A stretch of 64,000 bases of DNA from Aralia elata (lineage: Eukaryota > Streptophyta > Magnoliopsida > Apiales > Araliaceae). The notes below the pieces were generated by a model. That model was not told the DNA's origin. It saw only the letters and a program-made list of their open reading frames with translations, and made no database searches. The position numbers and the translations under genes are program-made. Shown piece after piece: positions 34,625-45,603 of the stretch; positions within the stretch are counted from its first letter, which is position 1; each line of letters starts with the position of its first letter. The DNA is taken from assembly GCA_034770075.1 (NCBI GenBank), contig CM068382.1, positions 83,358,643-83,422,642 on the forward strand, given 5' to 3'.

Positions 34625-35920
34625 TGATGAGTGAGTTTTTTCTTACGAATTAGATACATCTTTGGCTTAAATCTTTACTATCTTTAAGAGTTATTAGTGT
34701 CTTTTTACTTATTTTTGTGTTTATTTTGTAGGAAGCGGGTTCGGATTGGCGAATTGGAAAACCTGAAGTTTAGTGGCAATTTGGTAGATTGTGATCAGAC
34801 TTCTCGTCGGGGGGAGATTTTAAAGCTTAAGTTTTCGCCGGGGCGCGGAATTATAAGGTAAACTTCTCGCTTGGGCGAGGATGCGCGGGCAGAGAAAAAA
34901 TATTTTTATATTAGTTATTTCAGGAAGTTAACACTTACGAGGATTCTTTCTACTAATCTGATGAGAAGGCTATAAAAGACATATGATGGCATGGAAAAGG
35001 GTTACACACTAACGATAACAAATACATAGAGATTGACTTGCAGAGCTGAAGGTGAAGATTAGAGATTGGAGAAAATTCGTGAAGAATTCATATTTGTGAC
35101 TTGAAGATTGAAGAAACTTATTGAGTTTTTCCTAATCTTTTATCTCAAATTTGTAATTAATTATGATGGTTTATTCTAGGATTTTGGTTTTTATTTTCAG
35201 CATGAACTAAACCCTTAATAAAGGCTACAATTGAACCTTTTGTGCTTATGAATTAAGTATCTATGTGAATTAAATTATTATTTCAAATTGAATTGTCTAT
35301 CTTATTCTGTGTTTATTGATTAATTGTTTGGCCAACAATTAGCGGGATACCTTAAATGAATTTGGGAGATGAACTTTAGGGTTAGATCTGAATATGATAC
35401 CATGTATTCATAATTATTTGCATGGGATGAATAATTAGGGTTGTGAAGTAAATATGGATATCTCTTCGCTGCATGTAGCTATTGGGAATTGGTACTTAAC
35501 AAATTTAATCTTTTAGTTTTACATAGGAATATCGCAGAATTGATTAGGTTAAATAAATTTGTTTGATCACTTGGAAAATGGCTTACAAATAAAGTTAAAT
35601 TCATGTTAACAACTCTATTGAGCTTAATAATTGGATGAATTGGAGAATTAATTTATATTGCATGAATGAGGATATTGTAGTCTTAGGCTTTAAAATCTGA
35701 ATTTCAATCTTTGTGTTTAGTTGTTAATCTTAGTTTGAATTTAATTAGTTTTAATCAACATCCAAATCGTGATTGTTTAATAAAATAGCGTTAATATAGA
35801 TTGGTAGTTAAAAGTATAAATTGCAATATTTCTCTGTGGGAACGATACTCTACTTATCATTATATTACTTGTTGATCGTATATACTTGCACATAATTGTT
35901 GATTTTGAAATTGGACAACA
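34625..35920 (+). repeat. 3' LTR of the Athila element
   Basis: A 1296-bp LTR starting TGATGAGTGAG and ending TTGGACAACA. Its last ~790 bp match the truncated 5' LTR. Near 34805-34880 it holds CTTCTCG-type palindromic words, including CTCGCTTGGGCGAG at 34866-34879, close to the CRM and Athila spacer motif. Its right end abuts copia RT sequence. Confidence 0.88.
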
Positions 35921-36390
35921 CTTAATGCCTTCCGGAGGATTAACCAAAGTCCACACTTGATTTTCATACATGGAGTCCATTTCGGATTTCATGGTCATTT
36001 GCCATTTCTTTGAGTCTTTACTACTCATAGCCTCATCATATGTACCTGGATCATCATCCTCTATGATGTGTACTTCATCATCATCCTCTATGATAAATCC
36101 ATACCTCTCAGGTATCTTCGGTACTCTTCCAAATTTACGATTCGGTTGTGGTACAATAGATCTATCTACAGGTTCCTCCATTTGACTTATAGTGCTTTGT
36201 GATTCTTAAACTTTTTCAAGATCTATTTTTCTCCCACTAGCCCCTTCAAGGATAAACTCATTTTCTAAGAAAGTAGTGTGTTTCGCAACAAACAGCTTTT
36301 GCTCAATACGATTATAGAAGTAATACCCTAAACTTTTTTTAGGATATCCCACAAATCTGCACTTGTCAGATCTTGTCCCAAGCTTATTAT
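35921..36390 (-). pseudogene. pol: Ty1/copia pol: integrase tail to RT N-terminus fragment
   Basis: On the minus strand the reading runs LGTRSDKCRFVGYP, then LFVAKHTTFLENEF (integrase C-terminal region), an interdomain linker (MEEPVDRSIVPQPN), and the RT N-terminus (WQMTMKSEMDSMYENQVWTL, NPPEGIK). There it is cut by the Athila LTR at 35920. The rest of RT and RNase H is not in the window. Upstream coding resumes at 41884 beyond the Athila derivative. A stop lies between the two parts. Confidence 0.85.
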
Positions 36391-37992
36391 TGTCTAATTT
36401 GGTAATTAATAATTACACACAAGTATACGTGATCAACAAGTAATATATAGTAGTAAGTAGAGTGTTGATCCCACGAGGAATATACTAATAATATTATTCA
36501 AGTACTAACTTCATATCAATTCAATCTTGTTTAAACAAATGAATTAAAATTATAAAACTAGATTAAATTAAATAAAACTAAATTGTTAGCAAGGACTAAA
36601 ATCAGATTTAAAAGTTAAGATTACAATTTTTTCCAATGGCTCGTCTAAATCTCTTCACATTCTTTTCAATTAATTAATCATACCGAATCATTAACCGAGA
36701 ATTCATAATTATTTATAAAACCTCTTTCGATGGTCAAATAAAAATATCTATTCAAATTAAATCACTATATTCCTATGCGAAATAACTTAGAACAAGATTC
36801 ATTAAGTTCAGATTCCCAAATTGGTTACACACGGCATATAGGTATATTCTTATCCTATACAGTAGTATGCTACTCAATCTTATGAACAATTAACTCGACA
36901 CATGTCACGGCACATATAACAATTCTTGTTAATCACCCTAAGAAGAATAAACTTTCGCATGTCATCATATTCAGATCTAAACCTATACTCAATATTCCAA
37001 TTTCATATAGGTTATCACAATAATTGCTAGCTAGACAATCATACATAAAGCACAAAATATGATAAATGATTCAAATATAATCAATAATAACCAATAAGAG
37101 AGCAAATCAATTTATACTAAACATTGGGTTCTATTGTAATCTCAATAAAAAGTTAAGTCATAACAAGGCTGGGAAACGTCATCATGAAACCAAAGAACAT
37201 CTTAGGATTACAAAAATTAAAAGGAAATACAAGAGATAAAAATCTGTGTCATGCAGCCGCTCGATATCCACGCTTAGCCTCCAACTAGTTCTCCTTCGTG
37301 CTCCTAAAGATCTGATGAAGAACCCTAGCTTAGATGTGTGTTAGGGTTATGATGTTAGATGTTAGGTTGTTAGTTCTCTAGGTTGTTCGCCTTTAATGTA
37401 TATTTATAAGTCGTTCCATAGCTTGATAGACATTTAATCTAATTAGGAATCAATATGATAAGTCTCAAGTCAATTAGAAGTGCAAAACCCAGCTCAGCCC
37501 CACACAAGCCAATCAACCCAAGCGTCGTAGCTCACCTTTCGCGTGCCACTGCGCATACCCATCAGTAGCCTTGGCTGGCTTCATGTGCTACAGCGCCTCA
37601 TCACCATGCACCGCAACACGTCTTCTGTGTCCCAAGCGCTACAACGCTTGTCTTCATGCGTCGCGACGCTTTATGTCATCCGCGCGTGCCTAGCTGTCCC
37701 AATTGCTCGACCATTGCCACCCTTGGTTGCTCGTTACCGCACGCCATACCACAATGTTGAGTCCAGATGCACGCTGAGCCCAATTTGAACGCCGAGTGGA
37801 CAATGCACGCTGCATTGTCCACTCAACTTGTGATTATTTACCCATATTTGAACTAAAATACATCAAATTCACTTGTCATGTCAAATTTCTACACAAAACA
37901 TAAAAAGACATAAAAATGAACATACAATACTCAAAACTCACAAATCATCAAGCTAAAAGCACCCAATTTATAAGTATAAAATTCGCTCATCA
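36391..37992 (-). repeat. 3' LTR of the Athila derivative
   Basis: The plus strand starts TGTCTAATTTGG and ends TTCGCTCATCA, followed by AATACCCCCAAACTTATA, which on the minus strand is the polypurine tract. It is paired with 40309-41883. A GC-rich patch at 37510-37790 holds palindromes. Confidence 0.85.
37633..37669. repeat. Palindromes in the Athila-derivative LTR
   Basis: CAAGCG (37633-37638) and CGCTTG (37645-37650) form a perfect hairpin with a 6-base loop. GCGTCGCGACGC at 37658-37669 is a perfect 12-bp palindrome. Weaker GCGCTACAGCGC-like words surround them. The other LTR keeps a shorter version near 41565 (TCGCGACGC). Confidence 0.8.
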
Positions 37993-38460
37993 AATACCCC
38001 CAAACTTATATCTTTGCTTATCCTCAAGCAAAATACTAAAAACAAAAATAAAATAACTAATTCTAAATAGCCACTACCTTGAATAATGAATCAATATGAA
38101 TTAAATAACAGCCTCATAGATTTTATTAAAATGATAACTCAAGCAAAATTTCAAGAACATGCAAAGCTTAAATTTTTAACTTATTCATCAGTTCCACATT
38201 TACTCATGATTCTTTAAGTGCGTGTGAGCATCCAAATGTTCAAACTAGTCATGACTCAGATAAAATCATATAATTAAATACTTCATAAAAGATTTTCACA
38301 TCAACTCTAGAAACCTTCTGCTTACATCATTCTTCGCTAATAAAGACAAAACATAAAATTTAGAGGATAAAAAGAATATTTCAAATATTTAACCATGCTT
38401 GAACCCTTCTCAAGTATTTTAAAAAACACATTTTTTTTAATTTTTTATTTATTTTTTAGT

Positions 38461-38615
38461 AAGTGCATTTTATGCTTCATCTCACTTAAATTTTCAAATG
38501 AGTACGTTTTACATTCCATCTCGCTTTCTTTCACACGGGTGCGTTTTACGCTCCATCTCGTGTCTTGCATGTGATTATAAATGAGTGTGTTTTATGCTCC
38601 ATCTCAACTCACTAC
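38461..38615 (-). other. Four conserved-loop hairpins (copies 2-5)
   Basis: On the minus strand four copies of a 17-nt loop like ATGGAGCATAAAACGCA lie near 38466-38482, 38504-38520, 38540-38556 and 38586-38602. Arms differ: AGTGAG with CTTACT (one G-U), ACACGAG with CCCGTGT (one mismatch), and shorter GAG/CTC-based stems with partial extension in the other two. The array lies about 500 bp upstream of the 3' LTR in element orientation, similar to copy 1 at 34206. Confidence 0.7.
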
Positions 38616-39555
38616 TTGATTCTTTACATCAACTCGGGAAGGTTCAAATTTTCAAATAATCTAAGATTTCTCCCAAACTTATGTTAATGTCTAAATTTCT
38701 CCTTCGAATGATGCTCAAATAAATTTTTAAAGTTTCAATAATATCTCTCACAAGCATTTAACTATAAAATTTTTCTAAGTCATAACCAGCTAAACATATG
38801 GATATGTGCTTTTAAGTGCAAAAGGATCACAAACAATGTAAACCCAACTCATAAGCCAAAATATAACTAGCATGTTTCTCAATTTCACAAGAATTTGAAA
38901 TTAAACACTTTTTTTTATATCAGCCATAATCAAATTCAAATCAAACCATTGCTCACGTTAACTAAATATAAACTAACTAAAAGGCAACTCTAATGACATA
39001 ATATGCTCAAGAACCAAGTAAAACAAACAAATAAAACATACCCCCAAACTTAAACTAGACATTGTCCTCAATGACTAAGATAGAAAAAATTAAAGCAAAA
39101 CATTTCCCTAAGAATAAGCTGGGTGGCCACGTCAGCGTCCTCCTCATCCGCTAAATATGAAGCGTATTCCATTTTGTTCGCTATTTTGTACCTGAAAACA
39201 ATTGACACAACTAATTAAAATGCAACTAAAACTAAACAATTAAACCACAATAAACTGAAAATTAAACTTGGGTTGCCTCCCAATAAGCGCTTGGTTTATA
39301 GTCGTCAGCCTGGCTTCTTTATTCCTCTATCCAATTCCCCTACGAAGAGTGATTGACAAGTCTATCGGTAGCAAGGTAACATTCATGGGCTTTGCTTCCT
39401 TTAAAACAAGCTGTCGATTGACATGTCCGCTTAAGGTGCACCGGATATAGAATTGAAGCTTCACAAACACCTCTCCATTAGAACGTGCAACTGGGTTTTC
39501 TTCTAACTTCTTTTTCTGTTGCCCGCTCTTGCTATCTTTCCTCAAGGCATCACTA

Positions 39556-40025
39556 TCATCTCCATGTGCTTCGTTGAGATTCCACCAATAGCCTTGGGTA
39601 ATTCTTCTCCGCTGTGAAATGTAACAGCTTTGCCAAACTCTTTACATTCCCTCTTAGGATTGATCTCCATATCGCACGGTAAAGTCCCATGGGGATATTG
39701 TTAATGGCGTTAGCAAGCTGTCCCAACTTATTTTCCATGTTTCGAATTAACATTTCCAGACGGTTCACCCTCGCCTGATGTTGAGCTATGCACTTGGAAA
39801 AAAATTCCTCCAAGTTTGACGTTTCCTGCTGTGGTGATGGAGTTTGAGTTGGGCATCCCGAAGGGTATGGTTGGCTCGGAGCAAAAAATTAGGCTTGGTT
39901 ATTATTGCTCCATGAGAAGTCTGGATGATTTCTCCAACAAACATACTGAGTCGACTCCAAACTGATGGCACATTGATCACTACGATAATTCCTAGCACAC
40001 AATTCACAAATCGTCGACGCCCTCT
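39556..40025 (-). pseudogene. gag: Athila gag C-terminal remnant
   Basis: Minus-strand frames hold a zinc-knuckle-like stretch with CELC and DQCAIS, a SWSNNN-like proline-rich segment, and a coiled-coil end (MLIRNMENKLGQLANAI) corresponding to VSIRNLENQLGQLA of the other Athila gag. There are stops and frameshifts. Immediately downstream near 39270-39290 the sequence corresponds to the post-integrase block (the CCAAGC.CTTTATGAGAGGCAACC region at 28475-28500). This shows that protease through integrase were deleted. Confidence 0.7.
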
Positions 40026-40281
40026 AAATAGATTGAGCCCCTAAAGCGTCAATTTTTTTATAAGCGTCGCAGTCTGTGCATCCAAAACAGTAAATGGATC
40101 ACGTTCATAAATCCCTGCCACCGTTGGTTGAGTCATCCTCGTATAAGGCCACTAAAAATTATAGAAAGCCATGATGTACCTGCGTAAACAAAATTAAACC
40201 GAAAAATTAAAACAGAAAAATACACGTTTAAATTAAGATCAAATTGATTGAAATTAATATTGGAAAAAATATTAGTAATAT

Positions 40282-40299
40282 TCCCCGGCAACGGTGCCA
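40282..40299 (-). other. Primer-binding site, tRNA-Asp type
   Basis: The minus strand reads TGGCACCGTTGCCGGGGA, complementary to tRNA-Asp with one mismatch, just inside the LTR at 40309. The derivative therefore keeps the cis-signals for reverse transcription. Confidence 0.85.
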
Positions 40300-40308
40300 A
40301 AAACTTGT

Positions 40309-41883
40309 TGTCTAATTTGGTTGTTGACAATTACACGCAAATATACGTGATCAACAAGTAATATAGTAGTAAATAGAGTGCCGATTCTACGAGAAATATG
40401 CTAATAATATTATCCACATACTAACTTTATATCAATTCAATCTTATTTAAACAAATGAATTAAAATTATAAAACTAGATTAAATTAAATAAAACTAAATT
40501 ATTAGCAAAGACTAAAATCAAATTTAAAAGTTAAGATTACAATTTCTCCCAATGCCTCGTCTAAATCTCTTCACTCTCTTTTCAATTAATTAATCATACC
40601 GAATCGATAACCGAGAATTCACAATTATTTATAAAACCTCTTTCAATGGTCAGATAAAAATACCTATTCAAATTAAATCACTATATTCCTATGGGAAATA
40701 ACTTAGTACAAGATTCATGAAGTTCAGATTTCCAAAATAGTTGCACACGACATATAGGTATATTCCTATCCTCTACAATAGCAAGCTACCCAATCTTATG
40801 AACAATTAACTCGACACGTGTCACGGCGCATATAGCAAATCTTATTAATCACTCTAAGAAGAATAATCTTTCGCATGTCATCATATTCAGATCTAAACTT
40901 ATACTCCATCTTCTAATTTCATATAGGTTATCATAATAATTGTTAGCTAAATAATCATACATAAAGCACAAAATATGATAAACGATTCAGATACGATTAA
41001 TAATAACCAATAAGAAAGTAAATAAATTTATACTAACATTGGGTTCCATTGTAATCTTAATAAAAATTTAAGTCATAACAAGGTTAGAAAACGTCATTAT
41101 GAAACCAAAGAATATCTTAGGATTACAAAAATTAAAGGGAAAGAGAAGGGATAAAAATCTGCGTCACGCAGCCTCTCGATCTCCATGCTTAGCCTCCAAC
41201 TTACTCTCCTTCGTGCTCCTGGAAATCTGATGAAGAACCCTAACGTGGATGTATGTTAGGGTTATGATGTTAGATGTTAAGTTGTTAGTCCTCTAGGTTG
41301 TTCGTCTTTGATTTGTATTTATAAGCCCTTTCATAGCTTGGTAGACATTTAATCCAATTAGGAATCAATATGGCTAGTCCCAAGTCAATTAGAAGTGCAA
41401 AACCCAGCTCAGCCCACAAACTAGCTAACCCAAGTGCCGCAGCTCACCTATCGCGCGCCGCTGCGCATACCCATCAGTAGCCTTGGCTGCCTTCATGCGC
41501 TGCAACGCTACATCACCATGCGCCGCATCGCGTCTTCCGTGTCCTAAACGTTGCGGCATTTAATGTCATCCATCGCGACGCTTGATGTCATCCGCGTGTG
41601 CCTAGTTGCCCCAATTGCTCGACCATTACCACACTTGGCTGCTCGTTACCGCACGCCGTGCCACAACGCTGAGTCCTGATACATGTCGAGCCCAATGAGC
41701 TGCATTGTCCACTCAACTTGTGATTATTTACCCATATTTAAACTAAAATGCATCAAATTCACTTGCCACGTCAAATTCCTACACAAAACATAAAAAGACA
41801 TAAAAATGAACATACAATACTCAAAAGCTCACAAATCATCAAGCTAAAAGTACCCAATTTATAGGTATAAAATATGCTCATCA
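40309..41883 (-). repeat. 5' LTR of the Athila derivative
   Basis: A 1575-bp partner of 36391-37992, starting TGTCTAATTTGG and ending AATATGCTCATCA on the plus strand, next to copia integrase sequence. Confidence 0.87.
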
Positions 41884-42616
41884 CTATCATCTTGAAACCT
41901 TTTCACATAAGCTGGACAACCCAAATCTTAACATGCTTAAGACTAGGTTTCCTCCTTATCTATAACTCATATGGAGTCTTAGGGACGAATTTTGAGGGTA
42001 CCTTATTTAGTAGATATGCAGCCGTTTCTAGGGCATAACCCTAGAATGATATTGGAAGATCGGTAAAACTCATCATAGACCGCACCATGTCCAACAAGGT
42101 AAGATTTTTCCTTTCAGATACATTGTTCAATTGTGGCATACCAGGAGGCGTCCATTGTGAGAGAATACCATTTTCTTTGAGATGATCTAGAAACTCATTG
42201 CTTAAGTATTCCCCTCCTCGATCTGATTGAAGAATCTTAATACTCTTGTCAGTTTGTTTCTCTACTTCACTTCTGAATTCTTTGAACCTTTCAAATGATT
42301 CGGACTTGTATTTCATCAAATACACATATCCAAATCTCAAATAATTATCACTGAATGTAATAAAATATGAATACCCTTCTCTAGTATGTATTGTTATAGG
42401 TCCATACATATCTGTGTGTACCAATACTAGCAACTATGTAACTCTCTCTCCTTGTCCACTAAATGGAGATTTAGTCATCTTACTTATGAGACAAGATTCA
42501 CAAGTTGAATGTGATTCATAATCAAATGGATCTAAAAGCCCATCTTTATGCAACTTGTTTAGTCTTGTTTCATTAATATGACTGAGTTTACAATGCCACA
42601 TAAAGGTATAATTCAC
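41884..42616 (-). pseudogene. pol: Ty1/copia integrase (zinc module and catalytic core)
   Basis: Two minus-strand frames are present. 42616-42434 holds the pre-integrase zinc region (WHCKLSHINETRLNKLH, CESCLISKM). 42433-42041 holds the core: VHTDMYGPI (first Asp), LQSDRGGEYL (second Asp), NNVSERKNLTLLDMVRSMM (Glu). Related coding continues degenerately to 41884, where the Athila derivative cuts it. The stop at 42434 and a frameshift near 42613 break the polyprotein. Confidence 0.85.
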
Positions 42617-43904
42617 ATCATCTTTTTTCTTTTATTAATTTGTTCAATTTGCAAAATATTTTCATGTAAGTCAAGTATATAAAGTCCATCAATTAGTCTA
42701 TCAGTTCCAAACAAAGTATTATCATTATAAATAAAATAACCATTGTTCTTAAACATAAGATCGAAACCTTCCTTGTCCAACAACAGAATACAAATAATAT
42801 TTCTAATAAGAACTAGGACATAGTAATAATTTACTAAATTAATAGACTTGCTTGTAAGCAATGCTAAACTATAAGTCCCTACGGCTAATGCAACAACCTT
42901 TGCTTCATTCCCCACACGCAAGGTTACTTCTCCTTTGTTTAGCCTTCTACTTCTACTTAGTTCCTGCAAAGAATTGCATATATGAAAACCACAGCCGGTA
43001 TCTAATACCTAAGTAGAACTTTGACTTACAGAAAGATTTATTTCAATTATGAACAAACCTGTTTCTGTAACCGAAGCTTCACCAAGCTTCTTCTGCTTAG
43101 CCTCTGCAAGATACTCCTTGCAGTTTCTTTTCCAGTGTACAGACTTATTGTAGTGGAAGCAAACTCTTTTGCTATCCGCATCAATTTTCTTTTTGTCCTT
43201 TGTCTTTGCCTTTCCTTTTACCTTCTTCGAATTTTTCTTCCTTTCAAAAGATCTTTTGGCCCTCTTACTTTTTCTTGGAAGATTCATCTACCGGTAAGAC
43301 TTGATCTTTTTTTGCTAGAAAGTGACTCTCTATAGTTTTTAACAGCAATTCAGGCAGGTTGACATCTAGCTTATTCATGTGAAAATTCACAACAAATTGT
43401 GAAAAAGAGTTCAGGAGTGACCGCAAGATCAAATCTTGGCTCAACTCTCCATCCATGGTAAAAATCCAGTTGTCCTAATTGTTCAATCAAATTGATCATT
43501 TTGAGGACATGTGTCTATACTGTAGTGCCATCGGTTATTCTAGATCGGAAGAGCTCCTTAGATATCTCATATTTTGTCGCCCTATTCTGTTCACCATACA
43601 AATCTTAAAGGTACAACAAAATGGTAGGTGCATCCATTTTCTCGTGTTGACGCTGTAACTCGTTACTCATAGAAGCCAACATGATGCACTGAGTCACCTG
43701 TGCATCATCTTGCCACTTTCTAAAAGTAACAATCTCTTCCTCAGAGGCATTGTCTGCAACCATTGTAAGAACTGGCGAGTTAAGGACATAAGATAGCTTT
43801 TCAGTCGTGAGAACATTTCTCAAGTTCCTTAACCAATCCGTATAATTCAGTTCGGTTAACTTATTAGCATCCAATATGATCCGTAGTGATAGTGAATTAG
43901 ACAT
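42617..43904 (-). pseudogene. gag: Ty1/copia gag and protease, broken
   Basis: Gag starts at ATG 43904 (MSNSLSLRIILDANKL, LNYTDWLRNLRNVL). A stop lies at 43605, and frameshifted continuation includes MDGELSQDLILRSLLNSF (43456). A basic stretch with a zinc knuckle follows (CFHYNKSVHWKRNC, second position Cys replaced by His). Protease shows VLDTGCGFHICNS near 43010, after an in-frame stop. Gag-pol was one polyprotein, as is usual for copia. At least three disruptions make it non-functional. Confidence 0.83.
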
Positions 43905-43949
43905 TGTAAAATTCTGCAAATGAAATTTGTAATTTAACAACATTAGCAT

Positions 43950-44549
43950 GCATTCATTTTATTAATCACCAGATTAATTTAGGTCTTTATTAAAATGGTG
44001 TCTCCCACTATTTTCTTCAAACTATATGACCCTCCATATACAGTTCGACAGATCTAGTTAAAAATTCGCTAGTGAGAAAGGATCCTATTGCCATAAATAT
44101 ACAGTCTTGTGTGTGTACAATAAACTATAGATTTATTCAACAGGTAGACAACTTTTGTTAATTACATCTCTAGGTAACTCCTTTTATTTTGTCTCTTATA
44201 TTATAATGGTCAAGTGTGTGTGTGCATCCAAATCAATATTATCTAAGGTAAGTTAGACCTAACATTTTCATATAAGTGAAAACAAAAATACAGTCCTTGT
44301 GCGTGCACAACAAAACATGTATTGTTCAATTCCTTATAAACGTCCAATGTAATAAAGTAACATCTCGAATATTTAATATAAGCCTTGTGTGTGCACAATA
44401 AACTCATATAAAATACTCGATACTCTATTACTTCACTATAGTAGAAGGCTATGTACGACATTCCTAATGTCATTGAACATAATCGACTTAATATTTTTCT
44501 TTGAGGGTTCTTGTTATTAATGGTTTCATCTTGTTTAGCGCACATGCAA

Positions 44550-44580
<31 letters not shown>

Positions 44581-45590
44581 CGCGTCATATTAAATATACA
44601 TTACCATATATAATAATATATTAATATATAATTAGCATGCACATATAGAATATTATATTCTATTTTAGATGATTATTGACTTAATTCTTATTGGTTCACT
44701 CGAGCCACCAAGTGAACCAAAAGGTCAAACCTAGGGTGAAAAAATAAATATGAATATAGTTATTATATTCATCCCAAGCTTCATTACAAATGGGTCTTCA
44801 GTTTTTCTGCTCCTTAGCTTTAATTTGCTAAGTAATTCATCCTATTACATTCTGTTTTTAATAAAATAAAAACTTTGATCAGCAGTCAAGAGGAAGTACA
44901 TAGGAGGGAGATAGAATTTACATCAAAAAATTAGATAGGCGAGGTACGCAGACCCCATTTATGAAAACCTCATTCATTCAAGCATCCATCAAAAAATAAA
45001 TCCAATCTCATTGGTCAACAGTCCATAATAATACCCTTTATTATCATACATATCATCATATGTATTAATAAAATATTCATCTCATGAATTTAAAACATTC
45101 CATATATATATATATATTGATATCATTTACTGGACAATAAAAGTTTGCATGAAATCTAATTTTAAGTTCAAAATAAATCATTTATTTTAAGTTAAAAAAT
45201 TACAGAAAACTGGACATTCTGACCACCAAGCGCCTAGGCTCATAGGGCCCAAGCGCCTAGGCTCATGGAGCCAAGCGCTTCGACTTATAGGGCCCAAACG
45301 CCTAGGCTTATGGGCCAAATGCCTCAGCTCATAGGGCCTAAGCGCCTTAGCTTCTAGGGCCCAAGCGCCTAGGCTCTACAAAGCGCCTAGGCACTCTGAT
45401 CCTACATCGCGGCCCTGCGACGACTTCCAGTTCGCATTTTTGGCTTTTCTGATCGCGATTTTTCTTCCTTGTTTCATAAAACATGATTTTATACTAACAA
45501 TTATGCCCAATTAAATTGTTCTAAACACATATTAACATATATATATATACATATATAGAATCAAAACAATTAATAATTAGCTTAAGGATG
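43950..45590 (-). other. Copia untranslated leader with repeats
   Basis: About 1.6 kb between gag and the primer site contain no supported gene. It holds TA dinucleotide runs (about 44553-44571 and 45105), three TTGTGYGTGCACAA-type hairpins (44107-44120, 44297-44310, 44385-44398) and the GCCTAGGC array at 45229-45400. Confidence 0.6.
45229..45400. repeat. AAGCGCCTAGGCT repeat array in the copia leader
   Basis: About eight imperfect copies at roughly 20-30 bp spacing are separated by CATAGGGCCC-like linkers. The core GCCTAGGC is a perfect 8-bp palindrome, and one copy is the alternative palindrome AAGCGCTT. GC content is far above that of the surrounding leader. Confidence 0.85.
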
Positions 45591-45602
45591 GCTCTGATGC
45601 CA
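45591..45602 (-). other. Copia primer-binding site, initiator tRNA-Met type
   Basis: The minus strand reads TGGCATCAGAGC, one base from the usual TGGTATCAGAGC, immediately inside the LTR end ACCAACA. Confidence 0.8.
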
Positions 45603-45603
45603 T

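Larger units (their letters stand above)
22234..35920 (+). mobile_element. Athila-type Ty3/gypsy element, decayed, plus strand
   Basis: The order is truncated 5' LTR, tRNA-Asp primer site, gag, protease, RT, RNase H, integrase, a post-pol ORF and a complete 3' LTR. The reading frames carry many stops, at least two frameshifts and an internal RT deletion. A solo LTR of another family interrupts the post-integrase spacer. The right end lies inside copia RT coding sequence, so this Athila inserted into that copia element. The left target duplication and the first ~500 bp of the 5' LTR are lost. Confidence 0.88.
36391..41883 (-). mobile_element. Non-autonomous Athila derivative lacking pol
   Basis: A 5493-bp element has LTRs of 1602 and 1575 bp, a tRNA-Asp primer site and a polypurine region, but only a gag remnant in its 2.3-kb interior. 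The flanks ATTAT and CTATC share only the central TAT, an eroded target duplication. It splits copia pol between the integrase core and the integrase tail. In stretches I compared the LTRs differ at roughly one site in ten, so it is much older than the CRM and Tekay insertions. Confidence 0.85.

Noticed and set aside
35777..36181. One 134-codon minus-strand frame
   Set aside because: It is a chimera that reads from copia RT sequence into the Athila LTR; only the part right of 35921 is real copia coding.
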